Positions 12,694 through 24,693 of a stretch of 64,000 nucleotides of DNA are shown piece by piece. The position numbers and the translations under genes are program-made. The stretch lies in NCBI GenBank assembly GCA_022432975.1, contig CM039505.1, positions 23,877,825 to 23,941,824 of the forward strand. Reading direction: 5' to 3'. How positions within the stretch are numbered: position 1 is the first letter of the stretch; each line of letters opens with the position of its first letter. The notes below the pieces were generated by a model. The model was not told the DNA's origin and ran no database searches. It saw only the letters and a list, made by a program, of their open reading frames with translations. Origin of the DNA: Begonia masoniana (Eukaryota; Streptophyta; Magnoliopsida; Cucurbitales; Begoniaceae).

Positions 12694-12701
12694 TATAAAA
12701 A
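12694..12701 (+). promoter_or_regulatory. T2 LTR TATA box
   Basis: TATAAAAA followed by a CT-rich stretch. A copy sits at the same place in the 3' LTR near 25040. Confidence 0.45.
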
Positions 12702-13739
12702 CAATGCAAGGGCAAAACGGTAATCTGTCAAATCAATATTATAAAATAACAAAATCTTTTCTTTCTCTTCACTTCTCCTCTGCCGCGAGAAAACCAGAGA
12801 GCTCTGGCGATTGTCTTCCCGCGGCGATTCCTCCAATCCGACCTCCGTTTTTCCTCCGTTCGTCTTCCGTTCTTCACGTTTTCTCCTCCAATCGACGCTC
12901 TAGGTATGAATCTATAGTTTTAGAGCGTTAGTTTTTGATTTTTAGAAAGTTATACATTTAGGTTTTCGTTTATGGTTATCTTAAAAATTAAGATTTAGGG
13001 TTCGAAATTGATAAGTGGTCATAGTTTATGAATGTATTGAACGTATTAAGCGTTATTGGACGAAATTATATTAATTTGTGAAAAATGTTAAAATTGGAGA
13101 ATTTTTGGATTTTTAGGAAAACTCGTTAATTGTGATTTTGAACTATCGAGCACTAATTGGTGGTTTAAATGCTTCGATTAGTTAAGTTAGAACTTTTAGG
13201 AATTTCTTTAGTTAAGGTTTTGTCAATTTGGACGTTTAGAAGCTTAAACTCGTTTTAACGCCGATGTTGTATTTTGCCTCAGACAAACAACGCTCGTGGA
13301 CGGAGCTTGAGCTGCTTTGGACACGAGGTAAGTTCTCGTGATTTTCTCTGGCCGATTGGCCTACACCGTACGTAAAAGTCGTCTCGAGGAGTTTTGGTGA
13401 CGCGGATGTTTAAATTGTTTTGGTCGGGTAGTTAGGATTAGTTCTGTATAGGTTATGCTTTTAAATGCTTTATAGTTTTGATGGTACGAATCATGTATGT
13501 TTACTTTCTGTCATATTGAACTGTTCACGCATCACGTGTTTTAAAAGAACATGGAAAATGAATTTCCGCATGATGTTTTAAAGAAAATGGCGATGTGGCC
13601 TGGAGAGGGGCACGACCTATTGTGAAGACCGATTACGGGTTTGTCACAATACCACATCTATTGCATACTCATACAGTTATACAGTTATAGGTCATGCGAG
13701 ATGGGGCTCAGGCACAGCTGTACGTGTTGTAAGCGTGTA

Positions 13740-13768
13740 CCCCCCCCCCCCCCCCCCCCCCCCCCCCC
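13740..13768. repeat. Run of 29 C
   Basis: The same position in the T2 3' LTR (26084-26098) has 15 C. It is a length-variable homopolymer inside the LTR. Confidence 0.95.
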
Positions 13769-13788
13769 GTCTAGCTGGAAAGAGTAGT

Positions 13789-16355
13789 TGTAACGACCCC
13801 AGAGGAATCGTCACATAATTCATGACTTTCTTAATCATTTAATTCTTATTACTTACACTTTATTCATTTTTGGTAATATATATTTTTCTGAAATATAATT
13901 TAGCTTAAGACATCACACATTAGGCATCGCTCGGCAGAGGAGTACATTATACATCTGCCGACGGGCAGGGTAAAATGCTCCATCCGATAAAAGACTTTAG
14001 CTCTTAAGCTGTACCTACCGATGGAGAAATAAACTTGCATCTGCCGATCATACCCCAACAGATTTCTATACTTAATCACTTACTCCTGCCGGTCGCTAAA
14101 TGACAAGCTAGGAGTTCACATCTTCCGGTAGAGAAAGATTTCATCATCTGATTTGTCACGTGAAACTCGCGTGACTCACTTATCACCGCCTAATAGAGGA
14201 CATCTTCCGACGAGCACGTACTTAACACGTGACCCTTTAAAATTTCACTAGGTAGAAGATATCATCCGGTGGGCACGTGCATCACTCGTGGTTCATTAAT
14301 CTCGTTCAGCATCAGCAATACGCTACACATACCGGACACTAGACGACAAAATAACGTCTTCATCGTCCGGTGACTCAAATACACTACTCATACCGGTCAC
14401 TAAACGACAAGATAACCCTCACATCATCCGGTAGCTAGACGACAAAATTAAACTTACATCTTCCGATGGCTTAAACACTTTACATCTACCGGTCACTGGG
14501 CGATGAAATAACACTTACATCATCCAGTAACTTAAATACACCTCATCTGCCGATCACTAGACAAAAAAATAGCACTCTCATCATCCGATAGCTTAAACGC
14601 ACTACATCTACCGATCACTAGATGACAAAATAGCACTCTCATCATCCGATAGCTTAAACCTTCACTGACTTCAAACTTCAATGGCATAACATTCATATTA
14701 ATGAAAATTAGTAACTCACCCAGAATTCATATAGCGGAAGACTTAAGCAAACAGACCAACCAATGCTCCTTAAAATTATTTCCAGATTCAGTGGTCAACT
14801 GACATCTTTAAAAGAAGACTCAATGTTATGAAATAGACTCATCCTACTTAGACTATCATATTCGTTATCATAACTAAAATCATAAAAACATTAACCAGGG
14901 GTCTCATTTGCCATCCAGTCACAGATTTGCTCCCTGAACACCTTCCAGCAACCGAGCTTAGACATCCTCATTAACTTTGAGATCCTCACCTGAAAACTCG
15001 TCACCTACATCATAAGGTTTAAACTATAAGCCTAATGCTTAGTAAGGAATGCAGTATAAATAAGTATGCATGAATGCTCATTTTGAGAAAACAAATGCTC
15101 ATGAATCTTTTCTTATTCATATTCATCGTTCATAATCATCATTCATATACTTCATTCATATTCATCATTCATATTCATCGTTCATCATCATCATTCATAT
15201 ACTTCATTCATATTCATCGTTCATATTCATTGTTCACGTTGTGTGGATTAAGGGAGGATTTGTGCCGGTAAAGGGGGTTTGACAGTGAGAGTGCACATAG
15301 TTCCCTTGCAGGTCGTATCATGGTCCTTCTTTTGGACAGTGACATACGCCAAACCGCCCCCAACCCTCACTTAATTCACGTTGCATAAGTTTTATATTCT
15401 TATCTTGTTCATGAGAAAGTATACTCTTAAAACATTTTCATATGTATAAAACATTCATGATGCATGAACATGAAGATTCTTAAATCATCAAGCTACAGAA
15501 CAGAGCACCATTCGACGTGAAACCTTACCATTGAGCTAATCATCAGCATAAACATTAGACAGTAATATAAGGGAAACTTCTAATCATCATATGGGTTTCT
15601 ACCTAGCATCCTTTGATGTAGGGTCCTAATGATCGGGAAACCTACACATTCACTTACCTGGTCTCCTTAGCAATTTGAGCTCCTTTCTCTTCAAACTTCT
15701 TCACCTAAAACATTTACATTGCAGTAGTTAAAACAAAATCCTATTAGTTCTAATCACAAGTCATCCTAGAATCTAATAACTATAGTCACTCCCGAATCCT
15801 TAGTATAGTTCTCTGTGCAGTTTGAAATCCAAAACCCAAAACAGATAGATTCGATTAGCGATAACTCAGGGTTGGTTGTTTAATGTCCAAAATCGATTCG
15901 GAATGACATTACCACTTTCAGATTTTAAAATACCCTTACTAATACTCGGCCATTGAAGAACCCAGAACCTCAACACATAGCAGAAAATAGAGCTTAACGA
16001 CTAAAAGATAACTACATTGCCAAACTCGTACCTCGAGCACAAAGTAGCCGAGAAGCAGCAAGGAAACTGATCGTCGAAAGAGGGATTTCCAGCTGTCAGA
16101 GAGCGAGAGCTCGGGAGGGGAAATCGCCGAGAGTAAGAGATGACGGCTACAGTGGTTTAAATGAGGTTTGAATCCTTTTCTTTTTTTTTAAATACTGGTC
16201 TCAATCCTCCATTATTACAACTTTGCCACTCAACCTAGTTTAAATCCACATGTAATTAATTAAGCTCGGCATAAAATTCTAAACCGTGAAGATTGAATAT
16301 TCATGACCGTTAATACAGTTAGGAAGTCACCTGGTTGAAGTTGTCGGGTGTTACA
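13789..16355 (-). mobile_element. S1: solo LTR, 2567 bp, target duplication GTAGT
   Basis: On the plus strand it starts TGTAACGACCCC and ends GGGTGTTACA, with GTAGT at 13784-13788 and 16356-16360. The undisturbed target is visible in the T2 3' LTR near 26110. Orientation is set by the conserved leader block, which reads forward on the minus strand. The 47-nt splice-flanked segment is at 15658-15704. CATCTACCGGT-type motifs fill about 13920-14680. Confidence 0.95.
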
Positions 16356-17032
16356 GTAGTCCGACTGCTGGATGTGCTCTCTCCGGTTAGGAGGCTGAGA
16401 TCTCGGTGACACCCACAGAGTAAAGATAAAGAAAATGCTGCATGATTTCTGAACTCATATGCATAGCATGCATTTACATTTACTAGAACTTGCTGAGATT
16501 TTTATCTCATAGGTGTCTGTATGGTGTAGGTGACTTTGACATAGGTGAGGATGAGATCCCTCCACCTGAGGAGTGATCCAGTTGACGGAGGATGGCTTGC
16601 GGTGGTGTGTTGCGCAATCGATGCTTGACCTGACCCATGGGGAAGTATGTACGTGTTTTGAGGGTATCAGGGAGTTTTGGGCTGATGGTAGATTAGAAAA
16701 AGTAATTGTACAGTTAGAACATTTTAGGATGTTTGAGAACTAGTAGTTGATAGGTTTATGTTTACATGTTTTAAACGTTTCAAAACTTGATTTTATGAAC
16801 TGCTTGGACATTTTAAAACAGGAGGAAAAGCATAGTTTTAAACGTATCCACGCAGTTCGTTTTTACGAAAGTTGATGTGTGTTTAAGCTGTTTAGTTGGG
16901 TGATAATTTATCAAGTGTGATGTGCAGGGTTAGTGAAGGAAACGTAGAGTTTTTCTCTCTGAAATTTCGGATTCCAAAGAGCATTGTATGAAAAATAAAA
17001 GAGAAAGATGAAGAAGATTGTGGCGACTGGGC

Positions 17033-17232
17033 ACGGGAGGTGAGGGGCGACTGATCGCCCCTCCTTGTCTTGATACAGCGACCGATCGCTGGCACAGAGG
17101 GGCGACTGATCGCCCCTGCTGTTTGGTGCATCAGCGATCGATCTCCAAAAATTATGGAGATCGATCGCCCCTCCTGTTGTTGCCCTCGGCGATCGATCTC
17201 CTGAAATATGGAGATCGATCGCCCCTAATGTT
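17033..17232 (+). repeat. Array of GATCGATC-core hairpins in T2 5' LTR
   Basis: Several perfect inverted repeats follow one another: GCGATCGATCTCC and its complement across a 9-base loop, then GGCGATCGATCTCC and its complement across an 8-base loop, plus GGCGACTGATCGCC-type units. The same array is at about 26772-26980 in the 3' LTR. Confidence 0.85.
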
Positions 17233-17473
17233 TTTTGGCAATCTTGACGTTTCTGCCCTCCCCTTTACTTGAATTCTTTTAATTGTTTTTACTTTAATTA
17301 TTTTTGCTTTAAATTGTTTTAAGGTTAATAATGATTTTGTTTTAAATGGTTTAAAACATAGACTTCAATTCCGATTTTTGGTTTAAATTCCGCCTAGAGT
17401 TTATTTAAAGTATAGGGATAAAAAAAAATAATATATACGGAAATTAGGTACAGTACTAGGGATGTTACATTTA

Positions 17474-17486
17474 TGGTATCAGAGCC
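17474..17486 (+). other. T2 primer-binding site (initiator Met tRNA)
   Basis: TGGTATCAGAGCC, four bases after the LTR end. Confidence 0.9.
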
Positions 17487-17555
17487 CCCGATTTTAAAAT
17501 TGGTTCTGTAGACTGCTCGACTGCACAGCCACTACGCGGACATTCTTCATCAACT

Positions 17556-17621
17556 GTAAGTATGTTTATAGCTTTATTTGATTTCTAGTTTCTTAGAGGG
17601 TTTGTTTTAACTTTAATATAG
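17556..17621 (+). other. Candidate 66-nt leader intron of T2
   Basis: CAACT then GTAAGTATG, ending in a T-rich stretch and TTTAATATAG, 12 bases before the gag ATG at 17634. It matches the intervals in T1, T3 and T4. Splicing is inferred. Confidence 0.45.
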
Positions 17622-17633
17622 GAGTATATAAAT

Positions 17634-18692
17634 ATGGTGCGTCAAGAAAATGACCGAGATGACCGAGATGATACGATCGACACCCTCAAGGATTTTATTG
17701 CCCAGCAGTCTCAGCATATGGAGCGACAGGTTAAGCATATGGAGAGACAGTTTCAACAGCTGGGTACTCAAGGGCACTAGAGCTCTGGAGGCGGCCATTC
17801 CGGGGAATCGTGGGATGGAAAGGGTTTTAGAAGCTCCAACCCCCTATATTTAACGGACAGTCTAGGGATCCCTCTTCGGCCGAGGAGTGGATTCGCACCA
17901 TGGAAGACATGCTGGCCTATGCTAGCATTGAGGACGGAGAGAAGGTGGCGTTGGTGACTTACCACCTAGCGTTAGATGCTCGGTTTTGGTGGGATTCCAT
18001 CAAGACGACTACCGATGTAACGATTATGGGATGGGAGAGATTCAGAGAGGTGTTTTATGACAAGTGTTTCAGCCATACCGTACGGGAGGTGAAAATGGTT
18101 GAATTTTGCAGTTACGGCAAGTTGGTTCGATTGCTGACTATGTGAGGAAGTTCGAAGCCCTTTCTCGATTCGCGCCACGTCAGGTCAGCGTTAACGAGGA
18201 CAAGGTACGCCGATTTTTACAGGGACTTAGTCAGGAGTTCCGAATGCGTCTTACTATATCCGGGGTACGAAATGTATTATATGACGAGATTGTGGCCAGG
18301 GCGCTTGATATTGAGGCAGTTGATAGAGATTCTGTCAAACCGAGGGAGCCATCTAAGGGCTTCTTCCAAGAGATCCGTCCTCAGTCACTGAACCGAGGTT
18401 GGCAGCCTAGAACACAGCCTCAGCAGCAACAGAGAGGTGTTAAAAGACCTCTTGAGGGAGGTAATGATCGGGGTAAGGAAAGCAAGTACAAGGGGCTTCT
18501 CAGACACCTATTTGCCCGAAATGCTAGAGGGAACACACTGGCCAGTGCAGATTGGGCACGAATGTGTGCTATCGTTGTGGAGATGCGGGCCATTTCGTCA
18601 GAGAATGTCCGAAGCCCGGCTGAGATCTGTCAGGCGGTGATCAGAGGAGAGTTATGCCGAGGATCTTCGCATTTATTGAGTCTGGTGATGTC
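17634..18692 (+). pseudogene. T2 gag (frameshifted)
   Basis: Starts MVRQENDRDD. An early stop and frame change occur near 17778. The core is AEEWIRTMEDMLAY, RFWWDSIK and RKFEALSRFAPRQV, with a further shift near 18105. The zinc knuckle CYRCGDAGHFVREC at 18567-18608 is intact but in another frame from the preceding part. The end of gag, in GDVDD, is split by S2. The closest relative in this window is T3 gag, which is intact and shows the expected length. Confidence 0.88.
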
Positions 18693-18941
18693 GACGATGC
18701 AACGCCCAGGAATTTTAAAAGGAAAAAATTGGAGAGAAAATAAAAGAATAATAAAATAATTGTTTTAAGTAATTTGAAAACAAAGGTGAATAAGTTTGGT
18801 TAACCTAATTGGTTAATTAATTTAGATTCGGGTAATTCCAGTGAAATTAAGCCGTGGGTTATAATTAAGAACGAGAGTTAACGGAATTTACGGAAGAACA
18901 AAACGGTATATTAAAGGAGTTAATAGGAATTAATAGGAGTA

Positions 18942-18949
18942 TTGTTATT

Positions 18950-18980
<31 letters not shown>

Positions 18981-19040
18981 AAAATAATAATAATAACAAT
19001 AAAAACAAAACAAACAACAGAATTGATTTCTGTTGTTTGT
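18942..19040. repeat. ATT/AAT repeat plus 13-bp stem hairpin in S2
   Basis: (ATT)n is followed by (AAT)n, able to fold back, then ACAAACAACAGAA, five bases, and its exact complement at 19010-19040. The T3 LTR has the counterpart at 36403-36489. Confidence 0.85.
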
Positions 19041-19975
19041 CGAGCCCCGAACGCCGAAGGCAGGGCAGCGAAGGGGGAGAGGCGACGCGAGCTGCGATCG
19101 GCGGCCAACGCCGGCGTTTTCCGGCCCTCTCCGACCAGACGACGGCGACGGCCAGTCTCCGGCCTGACTCCGCGCACGAACCGACCAGGTGAGCTCGGTT
19201 TTCTCTGTTTTGGTTCAGTTTGTGGCTGTGTGTGGTGAGCTTGATTGAGCTCCGATCACCGGCCGAAATGGGCTGCTTCCGGCGTGGGTTTGCCAACCCT
19301 AGGGCCGGCTATTGTCAATTGGCCGTGGAACGCTCAATTTGAGCAAAAAACAGTGAAGCCCGATTTAGGGCACTCGGGTTTTACTTAATGGAACTTCGAT
19401 TTTAGGTTAGTTTATGTTAATTGGATGTTAAGAGGATAGATTAGTGAGAAATTGAGAGTTTTGATGAAAAATCGAAAAAGAGAAATTTTGGGTAAAGGGG
19501 CAGTTTCGGGTTTTTGATAAATTGACCTAGCTCCGGTCGTTTATTTTAAAATCCCTTTTGGCAGATTAAAATAGGTTATTAGAGGAGTACGTGGCCACTG
19601 GAATCGTTCGATTCCGATAACCGACGCAAAAGTTATGCACGTTTGAGTTTCGGGTCGGTTTTTACCAAACCCAAATTAGTGGCCCATTTAATTAGGTTTT
19701 AGTTGGATTTGGCTAAAGACTTAGTTTAAGTTTAGAGTTCGTTTATTTAGGATCAATTTTAGTGTTCTTAATTGTTGAATGCTTTAGGTGGAGACGACTT
19801 TTGGACGGTGCTCGGCTAGCTACAGACGCCAGGTAAGTGAGCGTTAGGCTTTCCGGCCACTAAGGCCCTACGTCGTACAATGTTGATAATGTTGACTGTT
19901 GTGAAGAAAGTGGTTATAGAGGTTGGTGGAAGACGGGTAGTTAAAGAAAGGTTGACAGTTAAGTAGTGCCTTAGT

Positions 19976-20083
19976 TATGTTAGTGCTCATGTGATAGGTT
20001 TTCCTTACGTGTATGTTAGTGCTCATGTGATAGGTTTTCCTTACGTGTATGTTAGTGCTCATGTGATAGGTTTTCCTTACGTG
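19976..20083. repeat. Three 36-bp tandem repeats in S2
   Basis: Three near-identical units beginning TATGTTAGTGCTCATGTGAT, period 36. Confidence 0.95.
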
Positions 20084-20171
20084 TATGTCTCCTCATGCAT
20101 CATGTTTTAGTAAAATGCATATGAACGGTTTATGAACATGATTTTATGAACAGATTAAATGAAAGAACGAT

Positions 20172-20370
20172 GTATGTTTCTCACGGGAGTATATGAATGT
20201 TTCTCACGGGAGTATATGAATGTTTCTCACGGGAGTGAATGAATGTTTCTCACGGGAGTATATGAATGTTTCTCACGGGAGTGAATGAATGTTTCTCACG
20301 GAAGTATATGAATGTTTCTCACGGGAGTAAATGAATGTTTTCTCACGGGACCAAATGAATGTTTTTCACG
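20172..20370. repeat. About nine 23-bp tandem repeats in S2
   Basis: Units of GAATGTTTCTCACGGGAGTA type, the last ones diverged. Confidence 0.93.
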
Positions 20371-21249
20371 GAACAAGAAAAAGGTTTTACGAAATGAAAC
20401 GAAACGAAACTGTTTTACAAATGTCATGCATGTATGTAAAGTTATGTTTAGTACGCTCCTTACTAAGCATTAGGCTTAATGTAGTTATTGTATGATGTAG
20501 GTGACAGGTGTAAAGGTGAGAGTTCCTCTTGATGACGAAGAACAGGTGGTCGACGGATGGTGCTCGTGGCGACGGGGTGTGTTTTGGCTTGATGATCCGA
20601 TGACTTGAATGATGTATGTCGAATGATGTGAGTTAGTTTTTGTTGGTTAGTAGGTCTACGTGTAGGTTTAATTTGTGAAAGTAGCAAAGTGTTTAAGTAT
20701 GTATATTAGATGTTTTGATAGAAAAATGTATGGACAGTCGAGTTTTGATGTATATGTAGTGGCACTAGATTGTTTAGAATGATGTATATGTAGTGGTAGT
20801 AGATTGTTTAGAATGTGAAGTCTTTATTTTGGAGAATATACTGGAACTGTTTGGGTATTTTGAACTGTTTAGTTATTTTAAAACAGGTAAGGATTCGCTC
20901 GATTTTTAGAGCGATCCACGCAGTTTGTTTTCTTGAGTATAGGTTATATTAGTGTCGTGTTTTAATTGATCTTACTTTAATTGTTTTAAATGTTTTATTT
21001 GTTTTAAGTTATTAATGGTTTTAGTCTAGTTTTAAATGTTTTAAAAGTCGAAATGTTTTACGCTCAAATGTTTAATGTTTAAGTCAAAGTTAGTCCCTAA
21101 AGGTTGTTAGAGGTGGGTCAATTGTCTAGGTTCAGTTTATTTTATAGTGTCGAGTGAAAAAGAAAAAGTTTATGTGAAAATACGAGGGCTTAGGTAATAG
21201 TTATGTCACGGCAAGTCCGTGGCGGCCCTACGGGGTTGGGGTCGTCACA

Positions 21250-24200
21250 GACGACGAGGCTCATCCCTCTATGATAGTAGGTACTATTCTAATTATGGGT
21301 ACAGCTGTATTTACTTTGATGGATACGGGAGCTACGCACTCCTTCATATCGACCGCATGCATGACTAGATTGGGGTTAGAGTCTGAGTTAGCTGGGGTCG
21401 AGTATAGAGTGATGCTGCCTTCAGGAGAGCTTATGCAGTCAGAACGTATTCTCCAAGGCAACGTCATCTCGGTGGGGGATATTACCCTTTATGCTCGTTT
21501 GATAGTTATGAGCATAGAGCGGTATGGTCTTATCTTAGGGATGGACTGGCTTGCACAGCACTTCGCCACCATCGTCTGTCGATCCGGGATTGTGACCTTT
21601 CGACCCCCGGGTAAAGCCGAGTTTTCTTATCAGGCGATGAACCGATTGAGTGGATCGCCTATTTCTTATTCCATGATGGTCAACGAGCAATTTAAAGGTG
21701 CGTGCTCTATTTATTTGGCCTCAGTATTTGATATTCAGTTGCTCAGCGGAGTGAAGCCGAGTGACATTCCTATTGTCAGAGAGTTCTCTGAGATATTCCT
21801 CGACGATCTTCCCGGATTACCGCCAGACCGGGAGATTGAGTTTACTATTGATGTTTATCCAAATGCCGCGCCAAGGTTTAAGAACCCATATCGGTTGGCA
21901 CCAGCCGAGTTAAAAGAGCTGAAGACTCAGCTTGACGAGTTGTTAGAGAAGGGTTTTATTCGACCCAGTGTTTCTCCTTGGGATGCGCCCGTTTTATTTT
22001 TCAAGAAGAAATACGGGACCCTCAGGATGTGCATCGATTATAGAGAGTTGAACAAATTGACAGTGAAGAATAAGTATCCACTGCCCCGGATTGATGACCT
22101 ATTTGATCAGCTACAGGGTGCCCGAGTATTTTCCAGGATTGACCTACGCTCGGGTTACTATCAGTTGAAGGTCCAGAAGGAAGATGTACAGAAAACGGCT
22201 TTCCGAACGAGGTATGGGCATTATGAGTTCCTTGTCATGTCTTTTGGACTTACTAATGCCCCTGCAGCGTTTATGGATTTGATGAACCGTGTCTTCAAGG
22301 AGTAACTGGACAAGTTCGTTGTGGTTTTCATTGATGATATTTTGGTCTATTCCAAGACGAAGGAAGAGCACGAGGAGCATCTGAGGATTGTTCTGAGGAT
22401 TCTGAGTCAACGCCAGTTATATCCAAAGTTTTCTAAATGCGAGTTTTGGCTGGATAGAGTGAGCTTCCTTGGCCATATTATATCACAGGATGGAATTTCT
22501 GTGGATCCGAGCAAAATTCAGGTGATCAGAGATTGGCCACAGCCAAAGAACGTACGTGAGGTGCGTGGATTTCTCGGATTAGCTGGTTATTACCGGAAGT
22601 TTATAGAGGGATTTTCGAAGATCGCACTTCCTCTTTCACGATTGACTCGGAAGAACGAGAGATTTATATGGTCGGCTGCTTGTGACGATAGTTTTATGGA
22701 GTTAAAGCAGAGATTGACAACCGCACCAGTATTGGCGCTACCTATTGAAGGTGACAAGTTTAGTATTTATTGTGATGCGTCTGGAGTTGGACTCGGTTGT
22801 GTATTGATGCAGGAGGGGAGAGTTATTGCTTATGCTTCTCGGCAGCTGAAGCCGTACGAGTAGAATTACCCTATGCACGACCTTGAGTTAGCAGCTGTGG
22901 TCTTCGCTTTGAAGAAATGGAGACATTATTTATATGGGCAGCAGTGCGAGATATTTTTTTACCACAAGAGCTTGAAGTATTTATTTACGCAGAAGGAGCT
23001 GAATATGCGACAGAGACGGTGGCTCGAGTTCGTCAAAGATTATGATTTTGATATCAAGTACCATCCAGGAAAGGCGATTGCTGATGCTTTGAGTAGAGTG
23101 CCTTCTACGAGTCAGCCTTCACTAGCAGCGATATCAGTTACGCTGCGGTCTGAGATCGAGAGGTTCGATGTGGAGATAGTGGCAGAGTTGTCCAGTATGC
23201 TCACCAATATTTCTCTCAGGCCGACTATTCTGGATAGGATACATGAAGCTCAACAGAATGATACGGAGTGTGAGGAGCTTCGATCGAGTATGACGTTAGG
23301 TGACTCGTCGGATTTCCACTTATCAGATGATGGTGTTCTAAAGTTCAGGCATAGGTGGTACGTGCCTAACGACGAGGATCTGAAGAAGGAGATATTGGCT
23401 GAGGCACATTCTTTACCATATTTTGTGCACCCGGGAAGTACTAAGATGTACTGGAATTTAAAGTAACACTTCTGGTGGCCGAACATGAAGAGAGAGGTCG
23501 CCAGGTACGTTGAAACCTGTCTGGTTTGCAACAGGTAAAAGCAGAGCACCAGAGACCGGCCAGAACATTATATCCACTGCCGATTCCGGAGTGAAAATGG
23601 GAGCAGATTTCCATGGATTTCATTGTGGGGCTCCCGAGGACGACGAAGGGCCATGATGGTGTTTGGGTGATCGTGGACCGATTGACAAAGTCGACCCACT
23701 TCTTATCTGTGAGGATGGCATCTTCTATGGATCAGCTCGCCCAGCTTTTTGTGCAAGATATTGTTAGACTGCATGGAGTGCCAGTTTCTATAGTCTCAAA
23801 TCGTGATCCGAAATTTACGTCGAAGTTCTAGAAGAGCCTGCATAAAGCTATGGGGACTCAGCTTAATTTCAGCACGGCATTTCATCCTCAAACTGATGGT
23901 CAGACAGAGAGGACGAATCAGATTCTTGAGGATATGCTCAGAGCTTGTGTGCTGGAGTTTCAGGGCTCGTGGAGCCAGTATTTGCCTCTGATTGAGTTCT
24001 CGTACAACAACAGCTTCCAGGCTACGATTGGCATGGCTCCGTATGAGGCGTTGTATGGTCGCAAGTGTAGGTCTCCGTTATATTGAGACGAGGTTGGCGA
24101 GGCCAGCATCGTTGGTCCAGAGATTCTACAGCAAACAGCAGAGAAGATTGCCGTTATCCGACAGCGTATTGAGATAGCTCAGAGCCGACAGAAGAGCTAT

Positions 24201-24653
24201 GCTGACACGAGACGGCGAGAGCTAGAGTTCGAAGAAAGGGACAAGGTTTACCTTAAGGTTTCTCCATTTAAAGGCGTTGCGAGATTCGGAAGGAGGGGTA
24301 AGTTGAACCCTCGTTATGTGGGGCCCTTTCCTATTCTGAAGAGGATCGGGAAGATGGCGTAGAGATTAGAGCTTCCGGCTTCTATGGAGGGTATCCACGA
24401 TGTATTCCATGTGTCTATGCTTCGGAAGTGCCTACGTGATCCATCGCATATCGTCGAAGCTAGAGAGATCGAGGTACAGCCTACCTTGACTTATGAGGAG
24501 AGACCCGTACGCATTTTGGAGTCTTTCATCAAAGTTTTGCGCAACAAAGAGATTCCGCTAGTCAAAGTCTTATGGCAGAACCACGAGGTGGAAGAGGCTA
24601 CCTGGGAGCGACAACAGGATATGATGGCTAAGTATCCTGAGTTGTTTGTATGA
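21250..24653 (+). pseudogene. T2 pol: protease, RT, RNase H, integrase, chromodomain (broken)
   Basis: Order: protease with [10 protein letters not shown] near 21320; RT from about 21900 with an intact FIDDILVYS box near 22330; RNase H ([10 protein letters not shown]) near 22770; integrase HHCC finger 23400-23530; core with MDFIVGLPRT, then SNRDPKF (N where related copies have D) and E in APYEALYG; chromodomain with NHEVEEATWE; natural stop at 24651-24653. In-frame stops: TAA 22303, TAG 22861, TAA 23464, TAG 23829, TGA 24084, TAG 24360. There is also a one-base loss near 23533. Four of the six stops replace conserved W, Q or Y residues of the family. Confidence 0.93.
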
Positions 24654-24680
24654 TTTAATTTTGTGGACAAAATTCTAAAT

Positions 24681-24693
24681 AAGGTGGGTGGAA
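24681..24693 (+). other. T2 polypurine tract
   Basis: AAGGTGGGTGGAA directly before the 3' LTR. Confidence 0.85.

Larger units (their letters stand above)
12414..17469 (+). repeat. T2 5' LTR, interrupted by solo LTR S1
   Basis: Collinear with 24728-27225 except for S1 and a longer C run. It holds a TATA box (12694), a donor TAG/GTATGA at 12904, the 45-nt segment at 13283-13327 (preceded by GCCTCAG, followed by GTAAGT), an acceptor-like GGTGTAG near 16528, and a GATCGATC hairpin array (17033-17232). It ends GGATGTTACA. Confidence 0.9.
18698..21249 (+). mobile_element. S2: solo LTR, 2552 bp, target duplication GACGA
   Basis: Starts TGCAACGCCC (probably once TGTAACGCCC) and ends GGGGTCGTCACA. 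GACGA lies at 18693-18697 and 21250-21254, and gag-pol continues on both sides. It contains an ATT/AAT repeat hairpin, a 13-bp stem hairpin, a GC-rich stretch, a donor CAG/GTGAGC at 19189, the 45-nt segment at 19788-19832, an acceptor GATGTAG ending at 20500, and two tandem arrays. Most like the T3 LTR. Confidence 0.93.

Noticed and set aside
12704..12931. 75-codon plus-strand ORF in T2 5' LTR, nearly identical at 25050-25277
   Set aside because: It is conserved because the LTRs are copies of one another. Its ATG lies just after the TATA box, probably upstream of the transcript start.
18865..19296. Overlapping ORFs of 85-143 codons on both strands in S2
   Set aside because: GC-rich LTR sequence and trinucleotide runs leave several frames open; poly-Ile/Leu and Arg-rich translations have no protein character.
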